Source: Alphaproteobacteria bacterium (lineage in GTDB: Bacteria; Pseudomonadota; Alphaproteobacteria; GCA-2731375). Taken from it: 64,000 nt of DNA. Positions 1 to 10,190 of this stretch are shown here, piece after piece; the first letter of the stretch is position 1; every line of letters begins with the position of its first letter. The notes under the pieces were generated by a model that saw only the letters and a list, made by a program, of their open reading frames with translations, did not search any database and was not told where the DNA came from. The translations under genes were made by a program, and so were the position numbers. Location of the stretch: NCBI GenBank assembly GCA_016776605.1, contig JADHTB010000005.1, positions 62,001 to 126,000 on the forward strand. The letters are read 5' to 3'.

Positions 1-93
1 ATAGGATAGTGCGTGGGCGCCACAAGAATAGCAGCCATCCGCCTATCAAAACAGCCGTAGTAACGAAATAACTATTTTGGGTTCTCCAGGATT

Positions 94-1305
94 ATGACAA
101 CAGAGGGTAATGCGGCGGACAAGTCCGGCCCGGCGGTGGCAAATGCCAAAGGCGCTGTGCCGACATCCTCGCACCACTTTTTCACGATTTCAGAAGAGGC
201 CCCCCTGACCCTGGATTCGGGGCCAACACTGGCGCCCGTAACGGTGGCCTATCAGACCCATGGTGAACTGAACCAGGACAAATCCAACGCCATTCTGGTT
301 TGCCACGCCCTGACCGGCGACCAGTTTCTGACCGGGCGCAACCATTTGACCGACCGTCCCGGCTGGTGGGAAACCATGGTCGGCCCCGGCAAGACCCTGG
401 ACACGGACCGCTATTTTATCATTTGCAGCAATGTTCTGGGCGGCTGCATGGGCACCACGGGACCAAAGGATATCGACAAAGAGACAGGCAAGCCGTTCGG
501 TCTGAATTTTCCGGTTATTACGATCGCCGACATGGTGCGCCTGCAAAAACGCCTGATCGACCACCTGGGCATCGAACAATTGTTTTGTGTCACGGGTGGT
601 TCCATGGGTGGCATGCAGGTGTTGCAATGGGCCGCCAATTATCCCGACCAGGTCTATGTCGCCGCCCCCATCGCCACCGCGGCCCGCCACTCGGCCCAGA
701 ATATCGGCTTTCACGAGGTTGGCCGGCAGGCCATCATGGCGGATCCGAACTGGCACAACGGCGACTATTACAGCCATGGGGTGGTGCCCAAGCGCGGCCT
801 GGCGGTCGCCCGCATGGCGGCCCACATCACCTATCTTTCGGAAGCGGCTCTGCAGAACAAATTCGACCGAAATTTGCAGGACCGGACCAAGGTATCATTC
901 GGCTTCGATGCGGATTTCCAGGTGGAGAGCTATCTGCGCCATCAAGGCTCGTCCTTCGTTGACCGGTTCGATGCCAATTCCTACCTCTACATCACCCGCG
1001 CCATGGATTATTTCGATATGGCAGCGGAATATGACGGCATCCTGGCTAATGCCTTCCGCGGTACCAAAACCGAATTCTGCATCGTTTCCTTTACCTCCGA
1101 CTGGCTGTACCCGACGACGGAGAACAAGGCCATTGTCCGCGCCTTGAACGCGGCGGCGGCCCGGGTTTCCTTTGTCGAGGTGGAAAGCGACAAGGGCCAT
1201 GACGCTTTTCTGCTGGACGAGCCCGAGATGTTTACCACATTAGGCGGGTTTTTGCGGGCAGCGGCGGCGCGCCGGGGGCTGACCAGCCCCACGAGGGGCA
1301 GATGA
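94..1305 (+). CDS. metX: Homoserine O-acetyltransferase (MetX)
   Basis: Alpha/beta-hydrolase that acylates L-homoserine with acetyl-CoA, the first committed step of methionine synthesis in the cytoplasm. The 403-residue length fits MetX. The nucleophile elbow GGSMGG places Ser at about residue 170, with the acid Asp near 336 (SDWLYP) and the His near 369 (KGHDAF). [10 protein letters not shown] and the CMGTTGP stretch are family hallmarks. The 3' end overlaps metW by four bases (ATGA), so the two are translationally coupled. The N-terminal 25 residues are low-complexity and the start could lie slightly downstream. The 93 bases upstream show no recognisable riboswitch. Some MetX-like enzymes use succinyl-CoA; the acyl donor cannot be read from this sequence by eye. 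Confidence 0.96.
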   Translation: MTTEGNAADKSGPAVANAKGAVPTSSHHFFTISEEAPLTLDSGPTLAPVTVAYQTHGELNQDKSNAILVCHALTGDQFLTGRNHLTDRPGWWETMVGPGKTLDTDRYFIICSNVLGGCMGTTGPKDIDKETGKPFGLNFPVITIADMVRLQKRLIDHLGIEQLFCVTGGSMGGMQVLQWAANYPDQVYVAAPIATAARHSAQNIGFHEVGRQAIMADPNWHNGDYYSHGVVPKRGLAVARMAAHITYLSEAALQNKFDRNLQDRTKVSFGFDADFQVESYLRHQGSSFVDRFDANSYLYITRAMDYFDMAAEYDGILANAFRGTKTEFCIVSFTSDWLYPTTENKAIVRALNAAAARVSFVEVESDKGHDAFLLDEPEMFTTLGGFLRAAAARRGLTSPTRGR

Positions 1306-1910
1306 GCGGCATTCGGTCGGATTTCCCCGTTTTGGCGGGCATGGTCGCGCCAGGGGCGCGGGTACTGGACATTGGCTGTGGCGACGGCGATCTGTTGGAT
1401 TTCCTGCAACGGGAGCGGAACATTGACGGCCGCGGCATGGAACTCAGCCAGGATGGCGTCAACGCCTCGGTCAGCCGGGGCCTGTCCGTGGTTCAGGGCG
1501 ATGCGGACTGGGATTTGGCGGATTATCCCGACGGCGCCTTTGATGTGGTTATTTTAAGCCAGAGCCTGCAGGTTTTGCACTATCCCCGTCTGGTTCTGGA
1601 ACAGATGCTGCGCATTGGCCTGCGCGCCATCGTCTCGTTTCCCAACTTTGGCTATTGGCGGGTGCGCTGGGATCTGGCGACCAGCGGCCGCATGCCCTTG
1701 ACCTCCGATCTGCCCGTGCCCTGGTACGACACCGCCAACATCCATCTCTGCACGATCCTGGACTTCTTGGCGTTGTGCGAGGCCATGGACCTGCGGATCG
1801 AACAAGGCCTGACCCTGGACCGCAAAGGCAACGCCAGACCCATCGGCGCAAACCCCGGCCTGGCCAATCTGCTGGGCGAACAGGGCGTGTTTCTGCTGCA
1901 AAAGCGTTAG
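1302..1910 (+). CDS. metW: Methionine biosynthesis protein MetW
   Basis: Small class I SAM-dependent methyltransferase-fold protein that almost always accompanies metX in proteobacteria and is thought to assist the acetyltransferase. The SAM-binding loop [10 protein letters not shown] is at residues 21-30, followed by the MetW-typical acidic strand and VVILSQSLQ. The ATG overlaps the metX stop (ATGA), making a two-gene operon. The stop codon TAG is the first part of a palindromic repeat that separates it from the convergent methylmalonyl-CoA mutase gene. Length (202 residues) is normal for the family. Confidence 0.95.
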   Translation: MSGIRSDFPVLAGMVAPGARVLDIGCGDGDLLDFLQRERNIDGRGMELSQDGVNASVSRGLSVVQGDADWDLADYPDGAFDVVILSQSLQVLHYPRLVLEQMLRIGLRAIVSFPNFGYWRVRWDLATSGRMPLTSDLPVPWYDTANIHLCTILDFLALCEAMDLRIEQGLTLDRKGNARPIGANPGLANLLGEQGVFLLQKR

Positions 1911-1972
1911 AGCGCATTCGAAGAAAATGCGCTCAGACTCTTAAAAATAGAGCAATTAAACCAATTACTTAA
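1907..1972 (-). repeat. Palindromic 3'-end repeat, copy A (degenerate)
   Basis: Shortened copy of the interspersed repeat, in the same orientation as the copy at 37178. It has a hairpin GAGCGCATT / AATGCGCTC, then a stretch close to the AGAGCAATT...CCAATCACTTA arm, and ends where the second arm should begin. It holds the metW stop (TAG) at one end and the mutase stop (TAA on the minus strand) at the other, so it could act as a two-way terminator. Confidence 0.7.
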
Positions 1973-4110
1973 GTCGCGCGGGCTTTGCCTAGCAGAGCCA
2001 GGATTTTGGCCGCGGCGTCGGGAATATTGGTGCCTGGCCCGAACACCGCCGCCACCCCCCGTTGGTGCAGGAAATCATAATCCTGCTGCGGGATTACGCC
2101 GCCGCAGACGACCAGAATATCGCCGCCATCCTGGGCTTTCAGCGCCGCCACCAGATCCGGCACCAGGGTCTTGTGGCCCGCCGCCTGGGTCGAAACACCG
2201 ATCACGTGCACATCGTTTTCAATGGCATCGCGGGCGGCTTCCTCGGGCGTTTGAAACAACGGCCCGATATCCACGTCAAAGCCAATATCGGCAAACGCCG
2301 TCGCGATCACCTTGGCGCCCCGGTCGTGGCCGTCCTGGCCCAATTTCACCACCATCATGCGCGGCCGCCGCCCCTCGGCCTCGGCAAAGGCGGCGACATC
2401 CGCGACGATGCGCGCAAAATCCTCGTCGCCCTCGTACGCCGCGCTATAGACGCCCGAGATGGCGCGGACTTCCGCCTGATAGCGGCCAAAGGGCCGTTCC
2501 AGGGCATCGGAAATTTCCCCCACCGTGGCCCGCGCCCGGGCGGCATCGATGGACAGGGCCAAAAGATTGCCGTTCCCCCTGGCGCCGTCTTCCAGGGCCT
2601 GCAGGGCAGCCTGGGCGGCGGCTTCGTCGCGGCTGGCGCGGATTTTCTCGATGCCCGCGATCTGTGCCGCGCGCACCGCCGTATTGTCGATCTCCCGCAC
2701 GTCCACGTGGTCGCTATCGTCGGATTGATACTTGTTGACGCCGACGATGACTTCCTCGCCCCGGTCGACGCGGGCCTGTTTGCGCGCGGCGGCGGCCTCG
2801 ATCTGCATTTTCGGCATGCCGGCTTCCACCGCCTTGGTCATGCCGCCGATTTCTTCCACTTCCTGGATCAGGTCCCAGGCCGCGCTGGCCAGACTGTTGG
2901 TCAGGGATTCCACATAATAGCTGCCGGCCAGGGGGTCGATCACCTTGGTGACGCCGGTTTCCTCGGCCAGGATCAATTGCGTGTTGCGGGCGATCTTGGC
3001 GGAGAATTCCGACGGCAGCGCGATGGCCTCGTCGAACGAGTTGGTATGCAGGCTTTGCGTGCCGCCCAGCACCGCCGCCATGGCCTCGTAGGCGGTGCGG
3101 ATCACGTTGTTGAAGGGGTCTTGTTCCGTCAGCGAGACGCCCGACGTCTGGCAATGGGTACGCAGCATCAGGGATTTGGGATCCTTGGGATCAAACTCCC
3201 GAACAATGCGGGTCCATAACAGGCGGGCGGCGCGCAGCTTGGCCACCTCCATGAAAAAGTTCATGCCCATGCAGAAAAAGAACGACAGCCGGCCGGCGAA
3301 CAGGTCGATATCCAGGCCGCTGTCCACCGCCGTGCGCACGTATTCCAAGCCATCGGCTAGGGTAAAGGCCAGCTCCTGCACCGCCGTGGCGCCGGCTTCC
3401 TGCATGTGATAGCCGGAGATGGAGATCGAATTGAACTTTGGCATCTCGGTGGCGGTAAAGGCGATGATGTCCGAGACGATGCGCATGGAGGGCGCGGGCG
3501 GGTAGATATAGGTATTGCGCACCATGAACTCTTTCAGAATATCATTCTGAATGGTGCCGGCCAGTTGTTCGCGCTTAACGCCCTGTTCCTCCGCCGCCAC
3601 GATATAGCTGGCGAGGGTGGGCAGTACGGCGCCGTTCATGGTCATGGAGACGCTCATCTTGTCCAGCGGAATGCCGTCGAACAGCACCTTCATATCCTCG
3701 ACACTGTCGATAGCCACGCCCGCCTTGCCCACATCGCCCACCACGCGCGGGTGATCAGAATCGTAGCCGCGGTGGGTGGCCAGATCGAAGGCCACGGACA
3801 ACCCCGCCTGGCCGCCGGCCAAGGCCTTGCGGTAGAAGTCGTTGGATTCCTGCGCCGTGGAGAAGCCCGCATATTGCCGGATGGTCCAGGGCCGGTTGGT
3901 GTACATGGTGGCCCGCACCCCGCGCAGGAAGGGTTCAAATCCCGGCAGGGATTGTTGATTTTCCATGCCCTCCAGATCCGCCGCCGTGTACAATGGCTTT
4001 ATGGCGATACCTTCCGGCGTCTGCCAAACCAGATTGTCCAGATCCCCGCCGCGCAATTCCTTTTGCGCCAGCGCCCGCCAGTCTTCGGGTGTTTCCGTCT
4101 TGTTCGCCAT
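1969..4110 (-). CDS. scpA: Methylmalonyl-CoA mutase, single-chain
   Basis: Adenosylcobalamin-dependent isomerase converting (R)-methylmalonyl-CoA to succinyl-CoA, linking propionate-yielding catabolism to the TCA cycle. At 713 residues it carries both the N-terminal TIM-barrel substrate domain and the C-terminal B12 domain. Substrate-binding Tyr is at residue 80 (WTIRQYAGF), the Arg is in [10 protein letters not shown], and the substrate His is in [17 protein letters not shown] keeps the usual His and Gln. The cobalt-ligand motif DGHDRG has its His near residue 595, followed by GVST and CGGVIP. The start was set at the ATG before [10 protein letters not shown], because the 24 upstream codons of the longer frame are unlike the family. 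No MeaB chaperone or epimerase gene is in the window. Confidence 0.96.
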   Translation of the reverse strand: MANKTETPEDWRALAQKELRGGDLDNLVWQTPEGIAIKPLYTAADLEGMENQQSLPGFEPFLRGVRATMYTNRPWTIRQYAGFSTAQESNDFYRKALAGGQAGLSVAFDLATHRGYDSDHPRVVGDVGKAGVAIDSVEDMKVLFDGIPLDKMSVSMTMNGAVLPTLASYIVAAEEQGVKREQLAGTIQNDILKEFMVRNTYIYPPAPSMRIVSDIIAFTATEMPKFNSISISGYHMQEAGATAVQELAFTLADGLEYVRTAVDSGLDIDLFAGRLSFFFCMGMNFFMEVAKLRAARLLWTRIVREFDPKDPKSLMLRTHCQTSGVSLTEQDPFNNVIRTAYEAMAAVLGGTQSLHTNSFDEAIALPSEFSAKIARNTQLILAEETGVTKVIDPLAGSYYVESLTNSLASAAWDLIQEVEEIGGMTKAVEAGMPKMQIEAAAARKQARVDRGEEVIVGVNKYQSDDSDHVDVREIDNTAVRAAQIAGIEKIRASRDEAAAQAALQALEDGARGNGNLLALSIDAARARATVGEISDALERPFGRYQAEVRAISGVYSAAYEGDEDFARIVADVAAFAEAEGRRPRMMVVKLGQDGHDRGAKVIATAFADIGFDVDIGPLFQTPEEAARDAIENDVHVIGVSTQAAGHKTLVPDLVAALKAQDGGDILVVCGGVIPQQDYDFLHQRGVAAVFGPGTNIPDAAAKILALLGKARAT

Positions 4111-4260
4111 GCCGCTGATCCTATCGTTTCCAACCCAGTGTATAGCGCAGAGGCCACTGGCAAGTCCATTTCCGGCGGACAACGCATTTCCATTTGCCTT
4201 TCGCCATGAGCCGGCTTGTGCTTGCTTTAATTTTCGGATTTTGCCCCAATATCAAATGGT

Positions 4261-5250
4261 ATGAGTGAAAATCTGCGCATCGCCAGTTTCAATCTGGAAA
4301 GCCTGGACGACAGGCCGGGGCTGCAACCGGATCTGGCGGCGCGGCTGGCTATGCTGCGGCCACAGCTTGAACGCCTGCACGCCGACGTTCTGTGCCTGCA
4401 GGAAGTCAATAGTCAGCGGCTCACCGGGCATGGGCCACGCCGCCTGACCGCGCTGGCGGCCCTGTTGGCGGGAACGCCTTACCAGGACTTCGAACAGGTG
4501 GTCAGCGAGGGCGTTCACCCTGGCCCCATGGACGTTCATAACCTGGTGATCTTGTCCCGCTATCCGGTGCGCGAATGCCGGCAGTACCGCAACGACCTGG
4601 TTGAGGCGCCGCGCTTTCGCACCATGACGGCGACGCCGCCTTTGGCCGAGGCGCAGCCGGTGCCATGGGATCGCCCGATCCTGTATGCCCGCCTGGATCT
4701 GGGCGATGGCCGCATGCTCGATCTTTTCAATGTGCATTACCGGGCGCCGTTGGCGGCCTTCATTCCCGGTCAAAAGAGCGAACCGTTTGTCTGGAAATCC
4801 GTGGCCGGCTGGGCCGAGGGCTATTACCTGGCGGCCATGAAGCGCAGCGGCCAGGCCCTGGAAACCCGCCTGGCGATCGAGGGCTGCTTCGCGCGTGATG
4901 ACGAGGCCCTGGTTTGCATCGCCGGCGATTTCAACGCCGGGCTGGATGAGATGCCGCTGCGAATCGTCATCGGCGCCGAGGAGGATACCGGCAATGGTGC
5001 TCTGGCCGGGCATGGTCTTGTGCCATTGGAGCTGTCATTATCGGCGGATCGCCGCCATTCAGTGATCCACCACGGCAGACCGCAGATGCTCGATCATATC
5101 CTGGCCTCGCGCAGCCTGGCCGGGCATTTTTGCAGCTTCGAGGCTCATAACGAAGCCCTGGGCGATGAGCTGGCCGGTTTTCTCAATGTCGCCCGCTCCC
5201 CCTCGTCATACCATGCCCCCGTCATGGCGGTGTTCGACCTGCCGCTCTAG
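4261..5250 (+). CDS. Endonuclease/exonuclease/phosphatase-family hydrolase
   Basis: Metal-dependent phosphodiesterase of the EEP fold (DNase I, exonuclease III and sphingomyelinase relatives). Visible motifs are FNLES (Asn 11), CLQEVN (metal-binding Glu 48), GDFNAG (Asp 223, Asn 225), LDHIL (Asp 278, His 279) and a C-terminal YHAPV, whose His 318 is catalytic in relatives; the usual Asp before this His is Tyr here. There is no signal peptide, so it is probably cytoplasmic. It diverges from the mutase gene. The substrate (nucleic acid, phosphoester or lipid) cannot be inferred. Its TAG stop lies in the CTAG end of a palindromic repeat. Confidence 0.88.
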   Translation: MSENLRIASFNLESLDDRPGLQPDLAARLAMLRPQLERLHADVLCLQEVNSQRLTGHGPRRLTALAALLAGTPYQDFEQVVSEGVHPGPMDVHNLVILSRYPVRECRQYRNDLVEAPRFRTMTATPPLAEAQPVPWDRPILYARLDLGDGRMLDLFNVHYRAPLAAFIPGQKSEPFVWKSVAGWAEGYYLAAMKRSGQALETRLAIEGCFARDDEALVCIAGDFNAGLDEMPLRIVIGAEEDTGNGALAGHGLVPLELSLSADRRHSVIHHGRPQMLDHILASRSLAGHFCSFEAHNEALGDELAGFLNVARSPSSYHAPVMAVFDLPL

Positions 5251-5351
5251 CGCAATTCCGGTTCAATGAGAATCGCGAAGCGATTCTAAGTGATTGGAAA
5301 AATTGCTCCAATTCTAAAGATCTGAGCATTTTCAGAATGAAAATGCTCTAG
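5247..5351 (+). repeat. Palindromic 3'-end repeat, copy B (full length)
   Basis: Full-length copy of about 105 bp with CTAG at both ends. The first module has outer arms GCAATT / AATTGC around the perfect inner hairpin AGAATCGC-GAA-GCGATTCT. The second module is the perfect hairpin GAGCATTTTC-AGAAT-GAAAATGCTC. The left CTAG contains the stop of the EEP-family gene. The next gene begins 77 bp further on. Confidence 0.9.
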
Positions 5352-5427
5352 GCGCGGATGATTTCACGTTCTGAAGGCAAAGCCGCGCTTGCAATTCGCG
5401 GCCTGAAACCTGACTCTGTTTCGCACT

Positions 5428-8022
5428 ATGACAGCGCATCGGGGACAACATCACGGCGGCCGGGTCACGGCCGTTCTGGGGCCGACCAACACGGGCAAGA
5501 CCCACTTGGCGGTGGAGCGTATGCTGGGCCACCATACCGGCATTATCGGTCTGCCCCTGCGTCTGCTGGCCCGGGAAATCTATGACCGGGTGGTGGCGCA
5601 AAAGGGGGTTGGCGCGGTCGCCCTGGTCACCGGCGAAGAAAAGATCGTACCTGCTCGGCCCAACTATTTCGTTTGTACGGTGGAGGCGATGCCGCTGACC
5701 TGGCGGGCGGATTTCCTGGCGGTGGACGAAATACAGCTTTGCGCCGATCCAGAGCGGGGCCATATCTTCACCGACCGGTTGCTTCGGGCGCGTGGCGAGC
5801 AGGAAACCATGTTCCTTGGTTCCAACACCATGAAGCCGATCATTCGCCGCCTGTTGCCCGAGGCGCAATTTATCGAGCGGCCCCGCTTTTCCGTGTTGTC
5901 CTACAGCGGCGAGAAAAAACTGTCCCGTCTGCCCCGGCGCAGTGCCATTGTCGCTTTCTCGGCTGCGGATGTTTATGCCTTGGCGGAGCTGACGCGCCGG
6001 CAACGGGGCGGGGCGGCGGTGATCATGGGTGCGCTCAGCCCGCGCACCCGCAATGCCCAGGTGGCCTTGTATCAGGCCGGCGAGGTTGACTATCTGATTG
6101 CCACCGACGCTATCGGCATGGGCCTGAACATGGATGTGGACCATGTCGCCTTTGCTGCCCAGCGCAAGTTTGATGGCGCGGGCCACCGCGAATTGCGTCC
6201 GGCCGAGGTGGGCCAGATCGCCGGCCGCGCCGGGCGTCACATGAACGATGGCACCTTCGGCACCACGGGTGGTGCGGGTCCCATGCACGAGGAATTGGTG
6301 GAACTGGTGGAGAATCACCGATTCCCGGCCGTGCAGCGGCTGCATTGGCGCAACGCCAAGCTTGAATTTTCCTCCCCCCCGGCGCTGATGCACAGTCTGC
6401 GCCAGGCCCCGCCCAGAGACGATTTGAGCTTGGTGCTGGAGGCCGACGACAGCCTGGCCCTCAACGCCCTGATGGGCGATAGCGCGATCAGGGACGCGGT
6501 GCGCGGCCCGGCCATGGTGCGCCGGTTATGGGACGTCTGCCGCATTCCCGATTTCGCTAAAACCCTGCCGGAGGCGCATCATCGTACCTTGAACCGGATA
6601 TTCCGCTTTCTGCTGGCGGATGATGGCAAAATTCCGGCGGATTGGATTGACCGGCATATGCGGCGGCTGGATCGGACCGACGGTGACATCGATACCCTGG
6701 CCGGGCGTATCGCCCATGTCCGTACCTGGACCTATATTTCCCATCAGGCCGAATGGCTGGATGACGCCGGCCACTGGCAGGAACGGACACGGGGCGTGGA
6801 AGATGCGCTGTCGGACGCCTTGCATGCGGCCCTGACCCAGCGCTTTGTTGACCGCCGTACCGCCGCCCTCTACCGGGGCATGAACGAACGCCGGGACCTG
6901 CTGGCCGCCGTCACCGCCAATGGCGAGGTCTTGGTGGAAGGGCAATACGTGGGCCGCCTGCGGGGCCTGAAATATGAACCCGACGCGGCGGCGGATGTGG
7001 CCGAGGGCCGCGCCTTGCGAACCGCCGCCAACCGGGTCCTGGCCAGGGAAATTGCCCGTCAGGCCGTTAAACTCGCGGCAGCGGACCGGGACGCGGTTAC
7101 CTGGCAGGATGACCAGATGCTGTGGTGGGACGGTGCGCCGGTAGCCCAGGTGCGCCTGGGCGCCCGGCGCCTGGAGCCGATGGTCGAGTTATTACCGTAC
7201 GATCATCTGGACGGCCCCTTGCGCGAGCGGGTCCGCCACCATTTGCAAACCTGGTTGCGGGAGCATATTGCGGCCAACCTGTCGCCGCTGCAGAGATTAT
7301 TGGCCGCTTCTTTCCAAGGTTCGGCGCGGGGGCTGGTCTATCAACTGGTCGAGGCCCTGGGCGTCATGCCGCGGGAACAGGTAGCGGATGTGCTTACCGA
7401 TTTGTCCGCCACCGATCGGGCCCAATTACACCGCCTGGGCGTGCGTATGGGATATCGTGATGTGTTCGTGCCTACCCTGTTGCGGCCGGCCCGCATGTTA
7501 ATCCGCGCCCGTTTGTGGCGTCTGGCCCAGCCGGCACTGGTGCTGACCCCACCAACCGATCCGGGCCGGGTCACGGTGACGTTGCCGGGCAAGGTAGAAA
7601 CCGCGCACTATTTGGCCGCCTTTGGCTATCGCCCGGTTGGTGGTCCCAAGGTTGGGCAGGGGGTTCACCAGGAAGGGCGGCTGGCGGTTCGGGTTGATAT
7701 CTTCGACAGGCTGGCGCGTCTGGCCCATACCGCCAGCAAGGCCGGGCCCGCCGGGGCGAAACAATTCCAGGCAAGTCACGCGATGTTGTCATTGTTGGGC
7801 CGGGGTCGCGAGGGTCTGGACGCTGTGCTGCGCGATCTTGGCTATTCCGGCGATGGTGCAATTGAGGCGCGGCGCTATTATTTTCGCCGGCCCAAACAAA
7901 AAAGACAGCCGCAACGGGGGCGCAAAACCTCCCCGCCGGAGGTCGCCGGGCAGGACGCCGTGCCGGACGCTAGGCCGGCGTCGCCCTTTGCCGAATTACG
8001 GCATCTGCTGCGGCGGTCCTAG
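5428..8022 (+). CDS. Suv3-like DEAD/DExH RNA helicase
   Basis: ATP-dependent SF2 helicase of the Suv3/mitochondrial-degradosome type, common in alphaproteobacteria and presumably acting on RNA. Walker A is GPTNTGKTH at residues 18-26 and the DEIQ box is at 100-103. Motif V is ATDAIGMGLN and motif VI is QIAGRAGR. The remaining half (about 400-820) is the family's helical C-terminal region, and the tail is basic (PKQKRQPQRG). Walker A starts only 17 residues from the N-terminus, so no targeting or extra domain precedes it. It is followed three bases later by an S4 RNA-binding protein. This pair close to FdxA and CarD is a familiar alphaproteobacterial order. Confidence 0.92.
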   Translation: MTAHRGQHHGGRVTAVLGPTNTGKTHLAVERMLGHHTGIIGLPLRLLAREIYDRVVAQKGVGAVALVTGEEKIVPARPNYFVCTVEAMPLTWRADFLAVDEIQLCADPERGHIFTDRLLRARGEQETMFLGSNTMKPIIRRLLPEAQFIERPRFSVLSYSGEKKLSRLPRRSAIVAFSAADVYALAELTRRQRGGAAVIMGALSPRTRNAQVALYQAGEVDYLIATDAIGMGLNMDVDHVAFAAQRKFDGAGHRELRPAEVGQIAGRAGRHMNDGTFGTTGGAGPMHEELVELVENHRFPAVQRLHWRNAKLEFSSPPALMHSLRQAPPRDDLSLVLEADDSLALNALMGDSAIRDAVRGPAMVRRLWDVCRIPDFAKTLPEAHHRTLNRIFRFLLADDGKIPADWIDRHMRRLDRTDGDIDTLAGRIAHVRTWTYISHQAEWLDDAGHWQERTRGVEDALSDALHAALTQRFVDRRTAALYRGMNERRDLLAAVTANGEVLVEGQYVGRLRGLKYEPDAAADVAEGRALRTAANRVLAREIARQAVKLAAADRDAVTWQDDQMLWWDGAPVAQVRLGARRLEPMVELLPYDHLDGPLRERVRHHLQTWLREHIAANLSPLQRLLAASFQGSARGLVYQLVEALGVMPREQVADVLTDLSATDRAQLHRLGVRMGYRDVFVPTLLRPARMLIRARLWRLAQPALVLTPPTDPGRVTVTLPGKVETAHYLAAFGYRPVGGPKVGQGVHQEGRLAVRVDIFDRLARLAHTASKAGPAGAKQFQASHAMLSLLGRGREGLDAVLRDLGYSGDGAIEARRYYFRRPKQKRQPQRGRKTSPPEVAGQDAVPDARPASPFAELRHLLRRS

Positions 8023-8025
8023 CCC

Positions 8026-8445
8026 ATGCACGAAATCGAAATTCCCAAGTCCACGGCGCCGGCCACGGAGGTGCAGCGGCTGGATAAATGGCTGTGGTTC
8101 GCACGGTTTTTTAAAAGCCGGACACTGGCGGGCAAAATCTGTAACGGCCGCAAAGTACGGATTAACGGCCAGATCGCCAACAAGGCTTCGGCGACGGTCA
8201 AGGCGGATGATGTGCTGACTTTTCCCCTGGGCCATCATATCCGGGTGATCAAGATATTGGATGTGGGGCAACGGCGGGGTCCGGCGCCCGAGGCGCGGGC
8301 CTTGTACGATGATTTGGCCCCACCGGAGGAAAGCGAAGCTGCCGGACGCGATGCCAGGGACGCTGCCCTTGGTCAACGGCCAGCCGGTGCCGGCCGTCCG
8401 ACAAAACGCGACCGCCGGGCCCTTGACCGCTTGCTGGACGGCTAG
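8026..8445 (+). CDS. S4-domain RNA-binding protein (Hsp15-like)
   Basis: Small basic protein whose residues 15-75 form an S4 RNA-binding domain: RLDKWLWFARFFKSR, then GKVRINGQ-type strands (visible as RKVRINGQIANK). Hsp15/HslR relatives bind 50S subunits carrying a nascent chain released from translation and help recycle them. The tail is rich in Arg, Ala and Gly (GRPTKRDRRALDR). It starts three bases after the helicase stop, so the two are almost certainly co-transcribed. The TAG stop is in a repeat end. Length (139 residues) is normal. Confidence 0.9.
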   Translation: MHEIEIPKSTAPATEVQRLDKWLWFARFFKSRTLAGKICNGRKVRINGQIANKASATVKADDVLTFPLGHHIRVIKILDVGQRRGPAPEARALYDDLAPPEESEAAGRDARDAALGQRPAGAGRPTKRDRRALDRLLDG

Positions 8446-8546
8446 TGCAATTCCAAATTAATGAGAATCGCGAAGCGATTCTAAGTGATTGGAAAAATTG
8501 CTCTAATTCTAAAGATCTGAGCATTTTCAGAATGAAAATGCTCTAG
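8442..8546 (+). repeat. Palindromic 3'-end repeat, copy C (full length)
   Basis: Near-identical to the copy at 5247. It lies between two converging genes and both CTAG ends are used: the left holds the TAG of the S4 protein, the right holds the TAG of the minus-strand hypothetical protein. Both hairpins are intact. Confidence 0.9.
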
Positions 8547-9202
8547 GGCACCCGCAAAGCGAAGACCGAGCGGCCAAAATTAGCCATCAGCGCCGGCATC
8601 ACGGCTTCGGCCATGGTCAAATCGTCCGCATCATTGGCTTGTATTTCAACACGGGCCCGCCAGACTTGGTTTTGCGCCCCATCCACGACGGTTACCAACA
8701 GCCGGCGTCCACGGCGTACGGGGGCGGCATCGCCCCGCTTCATCTTCCAGCGCATTTTCAATTCCACATCACCGGAATTGCTGCTGCCGCGGTCGCCGCG
8801 CAATTCAAGGGCGGAGCGGCCACCGGCATCCGGACTGTCGCTGGAAAATCGAAAGCTCAAAACATAACCACCCTGTGCTGGTGGTTGATGGCCCAAATTC
8901 TCCAGCGCTTCGCGAAACAGGTCCGCGATGGCCTGCACCGCCGGCTTCCCCGATGATACTTGCACGCCAATGGCGGCGTCATGGGGGATTGCGCTCTGGG
9001 CGCTGGCGTCCAGGGTGCCTAATACGTTGCTCTCTGATTGGGCGGATAGATCAAAAATCGGCGCCGCGATAAGCAACCCAGCGATGATGGCCAAGCCACC
9101 AAATCGGCACCGCCACGGATGGCTTGGACCATATTTGCGGTTAGGCGAGCCGCTGGCGCGGCTGTTCGATGAATATTGCAAATAGCTGAGAGGCCGATTC
9201 AT
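8543..9202 (-). CDS. Hypothetical membrane-anchored or exported protein
   Basis: Not recognised. The N-terminus is basic, followed by a hydrophobic segment at about residues 33-52 (FGGLAIIAGLLIAA) and an AQS stretch, consistent with an uncleaved anchor or long signal sequence. The rest (60-219) is a soluble mixed alpha/beta domain with phrases such as GYVLSFRFSSD and VTVVDGAQNQVWRARVEI. The latter resemble periplasmic proteins that interact with beta-barrel or lipid systems, but this is impression only. No ribosome-binding site is evident at the first ATG, so an internal start is possible. The stop codon is supplied by the repeat end. Confidence 0.6.
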   Translation of the reverse strand: MNRPLSYLQYSSNSRASGSPNRKYGPSHPWRCRFGGLAIIAGLLIAAPIFDLSAQSESNVLGTLDASAQSAIPHDAAIGVQVSSGKPAVQAIADLFREALENLGHQPPAQGGYVLSFRFSSDSPDAGGRSALELRGDRGSSNSGDVELKMRWKMKRGDAAPVRRGRRLLVTVVDGAQNQVWRARVEIQANDADDLTMAEAVMPALMANFGRSVFALRVP

Positions 9203-9307
9203 AGGGAAATGGTAGACCGGGTAGACCTTTCAGGCAAAGCTTAAAGCTGGGTGATGCCGCGCTAAATCTTGGTTGAAGGGAATAGGCCGGCCATGCTAGG
9301 CAGCAGC

Positions 9308-9781
9308 ATGATAAATCGAATCAAGGCATTATTAAGCGGCCAGGCCGCAAAGGGCACGGTCGAAGCGGGCAAGCATTCTCATGACGATCTGCAATTGGCC
9401 GCGGCGGCCCTGTTGGTCGAGGCGGCGTGCCAGGATGGCCATTATGGTGATGCGGAGCAGGAAACCATTGATGGTTTGCTGCGGCAACAGTTTGGCCTGA
9501 ACGAGGCGGAGTCGCGGACCTTGCGCGATTTGGCGGTAGCCGAGCAATCAGAAGCCAATCAGTTGCTGGGTTTTACCCGCATCATCAAGGACCGTTATTC
9601 GCCGGAAGAACGTATTGAATTGATCGAAATGGCCTGGGAAGTGGCCTATGCGGACGGTGAATTGCACGATCATGAAGCAAATCTGTTGCGTCGGCTGGGC
9701 GGCTTGCTCTATGTCTCTGATCGGGATCGGGGGGAAGCTAGGAAACGCGTTCTTGCGCGGCTTAGACCTTCCGGTCCATAG
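9308..9781 (+). CDS. TerB-family tellurite-resistance/DjlA-like protein
   Basis: Helical acidic protein of about 157 residues with the TerB fold: LLVEAACQDGHYGDAEQ in the first half and MAWEVAYADGELHDHEANLL in the second, the two DG(E/H)-containing helix pairs that bind metal in TerB/DjlA relatives. Function in this family is poorly defined. The start is uncertain among ATGs at 9269, 9293 and 9308. MINRIKALL at 9308 is the usual family beginning and was chosen. It stands alone between the minus-strand hypothetical gene and the ferredoxin. Confidence 0.8.
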   Translation: MINRIKALLSGQAAKGTVEAGKHSHDDLQLAAAALLVEAACQDGHYGDAEQETIDGLLRQQFGLNEAESRTLRDLAVAEQSEANQLLGFTRIIKDRYSPEERIELIEMAWEVAYADGELHDHEANLLRRLGGLLYVSDRDRGEARKRVLARLRPSGP

Positions 9782-9851
9782 TTTTGAACCGCCGTCATGG
9801 TGAACGAGCCCGGCCCTGCCGGACGACTATTCTTTGTTGGGAGATTACGGA

Positions 9852-10190
9852 ATGACGTATATCGTCGTCGAAGCCTGTATTAAGTGCAAGTATATGGACT
9901 GCATCGAAGTCTGTCCGGTGGACTGTTTCTATGAAGGCGAGAACATGTTGGTTATTCACCCCGATGAGTGCATCGATTGCGGGGTTTGTGAGCCGGAATG
10001 TCCGGTCGAGGCTATATTGCCCGATACCGAGGACGGCACCGAACGCTGGGTGGAAATGAACCGCGAATATGCGGAAAAATGGCCGAATATTACCCAAAAA
10101 GGCGACGCGCCCGCGGATGGCGATGATTACAAGGATATGCCGGATAAGTTTGACAAATTCTTCAGCGCGGAGCCTGGCAAGGGCTCCTAA
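9852..10190 (+). CDS. fdxA: Seven-iron ferredoxin FdxA
   Basis: Electron carrier with one [3Fe-4S] and one [4Fe-4S] cluster. The first cysteine set ([14 protein letters not shown]) and the second set ([12 protein letters not shown]) match the 7Fe pattern. [13 protein letters not shown] is the standard N-terminus; the ATG at 9852 has GGGAG 8-12 bases upstream, so the longer frame is discarded. The C-terminal part ([10 protein letters not shown]) is the usual alphaproteobacterial extension. 112 residues. It sits before carD as in many Rhodospirillales and Rhizobiales. Confidence 0.95.
   Translation: MTYIVVEACIKCKYMDCIEVCPVDCFYEGENMLVIHPDECIDCGVCEPECPVEAILPDTEDGTERWVEMNREYAEKWPNITQKGDAPADGDDYKDMPDKFDKFFSAEPGKGS

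Noticed and set aside
1-93. Possible SAM-II-type riboswitch before metX
   Set aside because: The leader is short and I found no pseudoknot-like pairing or matching conserved segments; the window begins too close to judge.
2062-3219. Long plus-strand ORF (385 codons) opposite methylmalonyl-CoA mutase
   Set aside because: Antisense shadow of a GC-rich real gene; composition rich in His, Gly, Arg and Gln typical of shadows.
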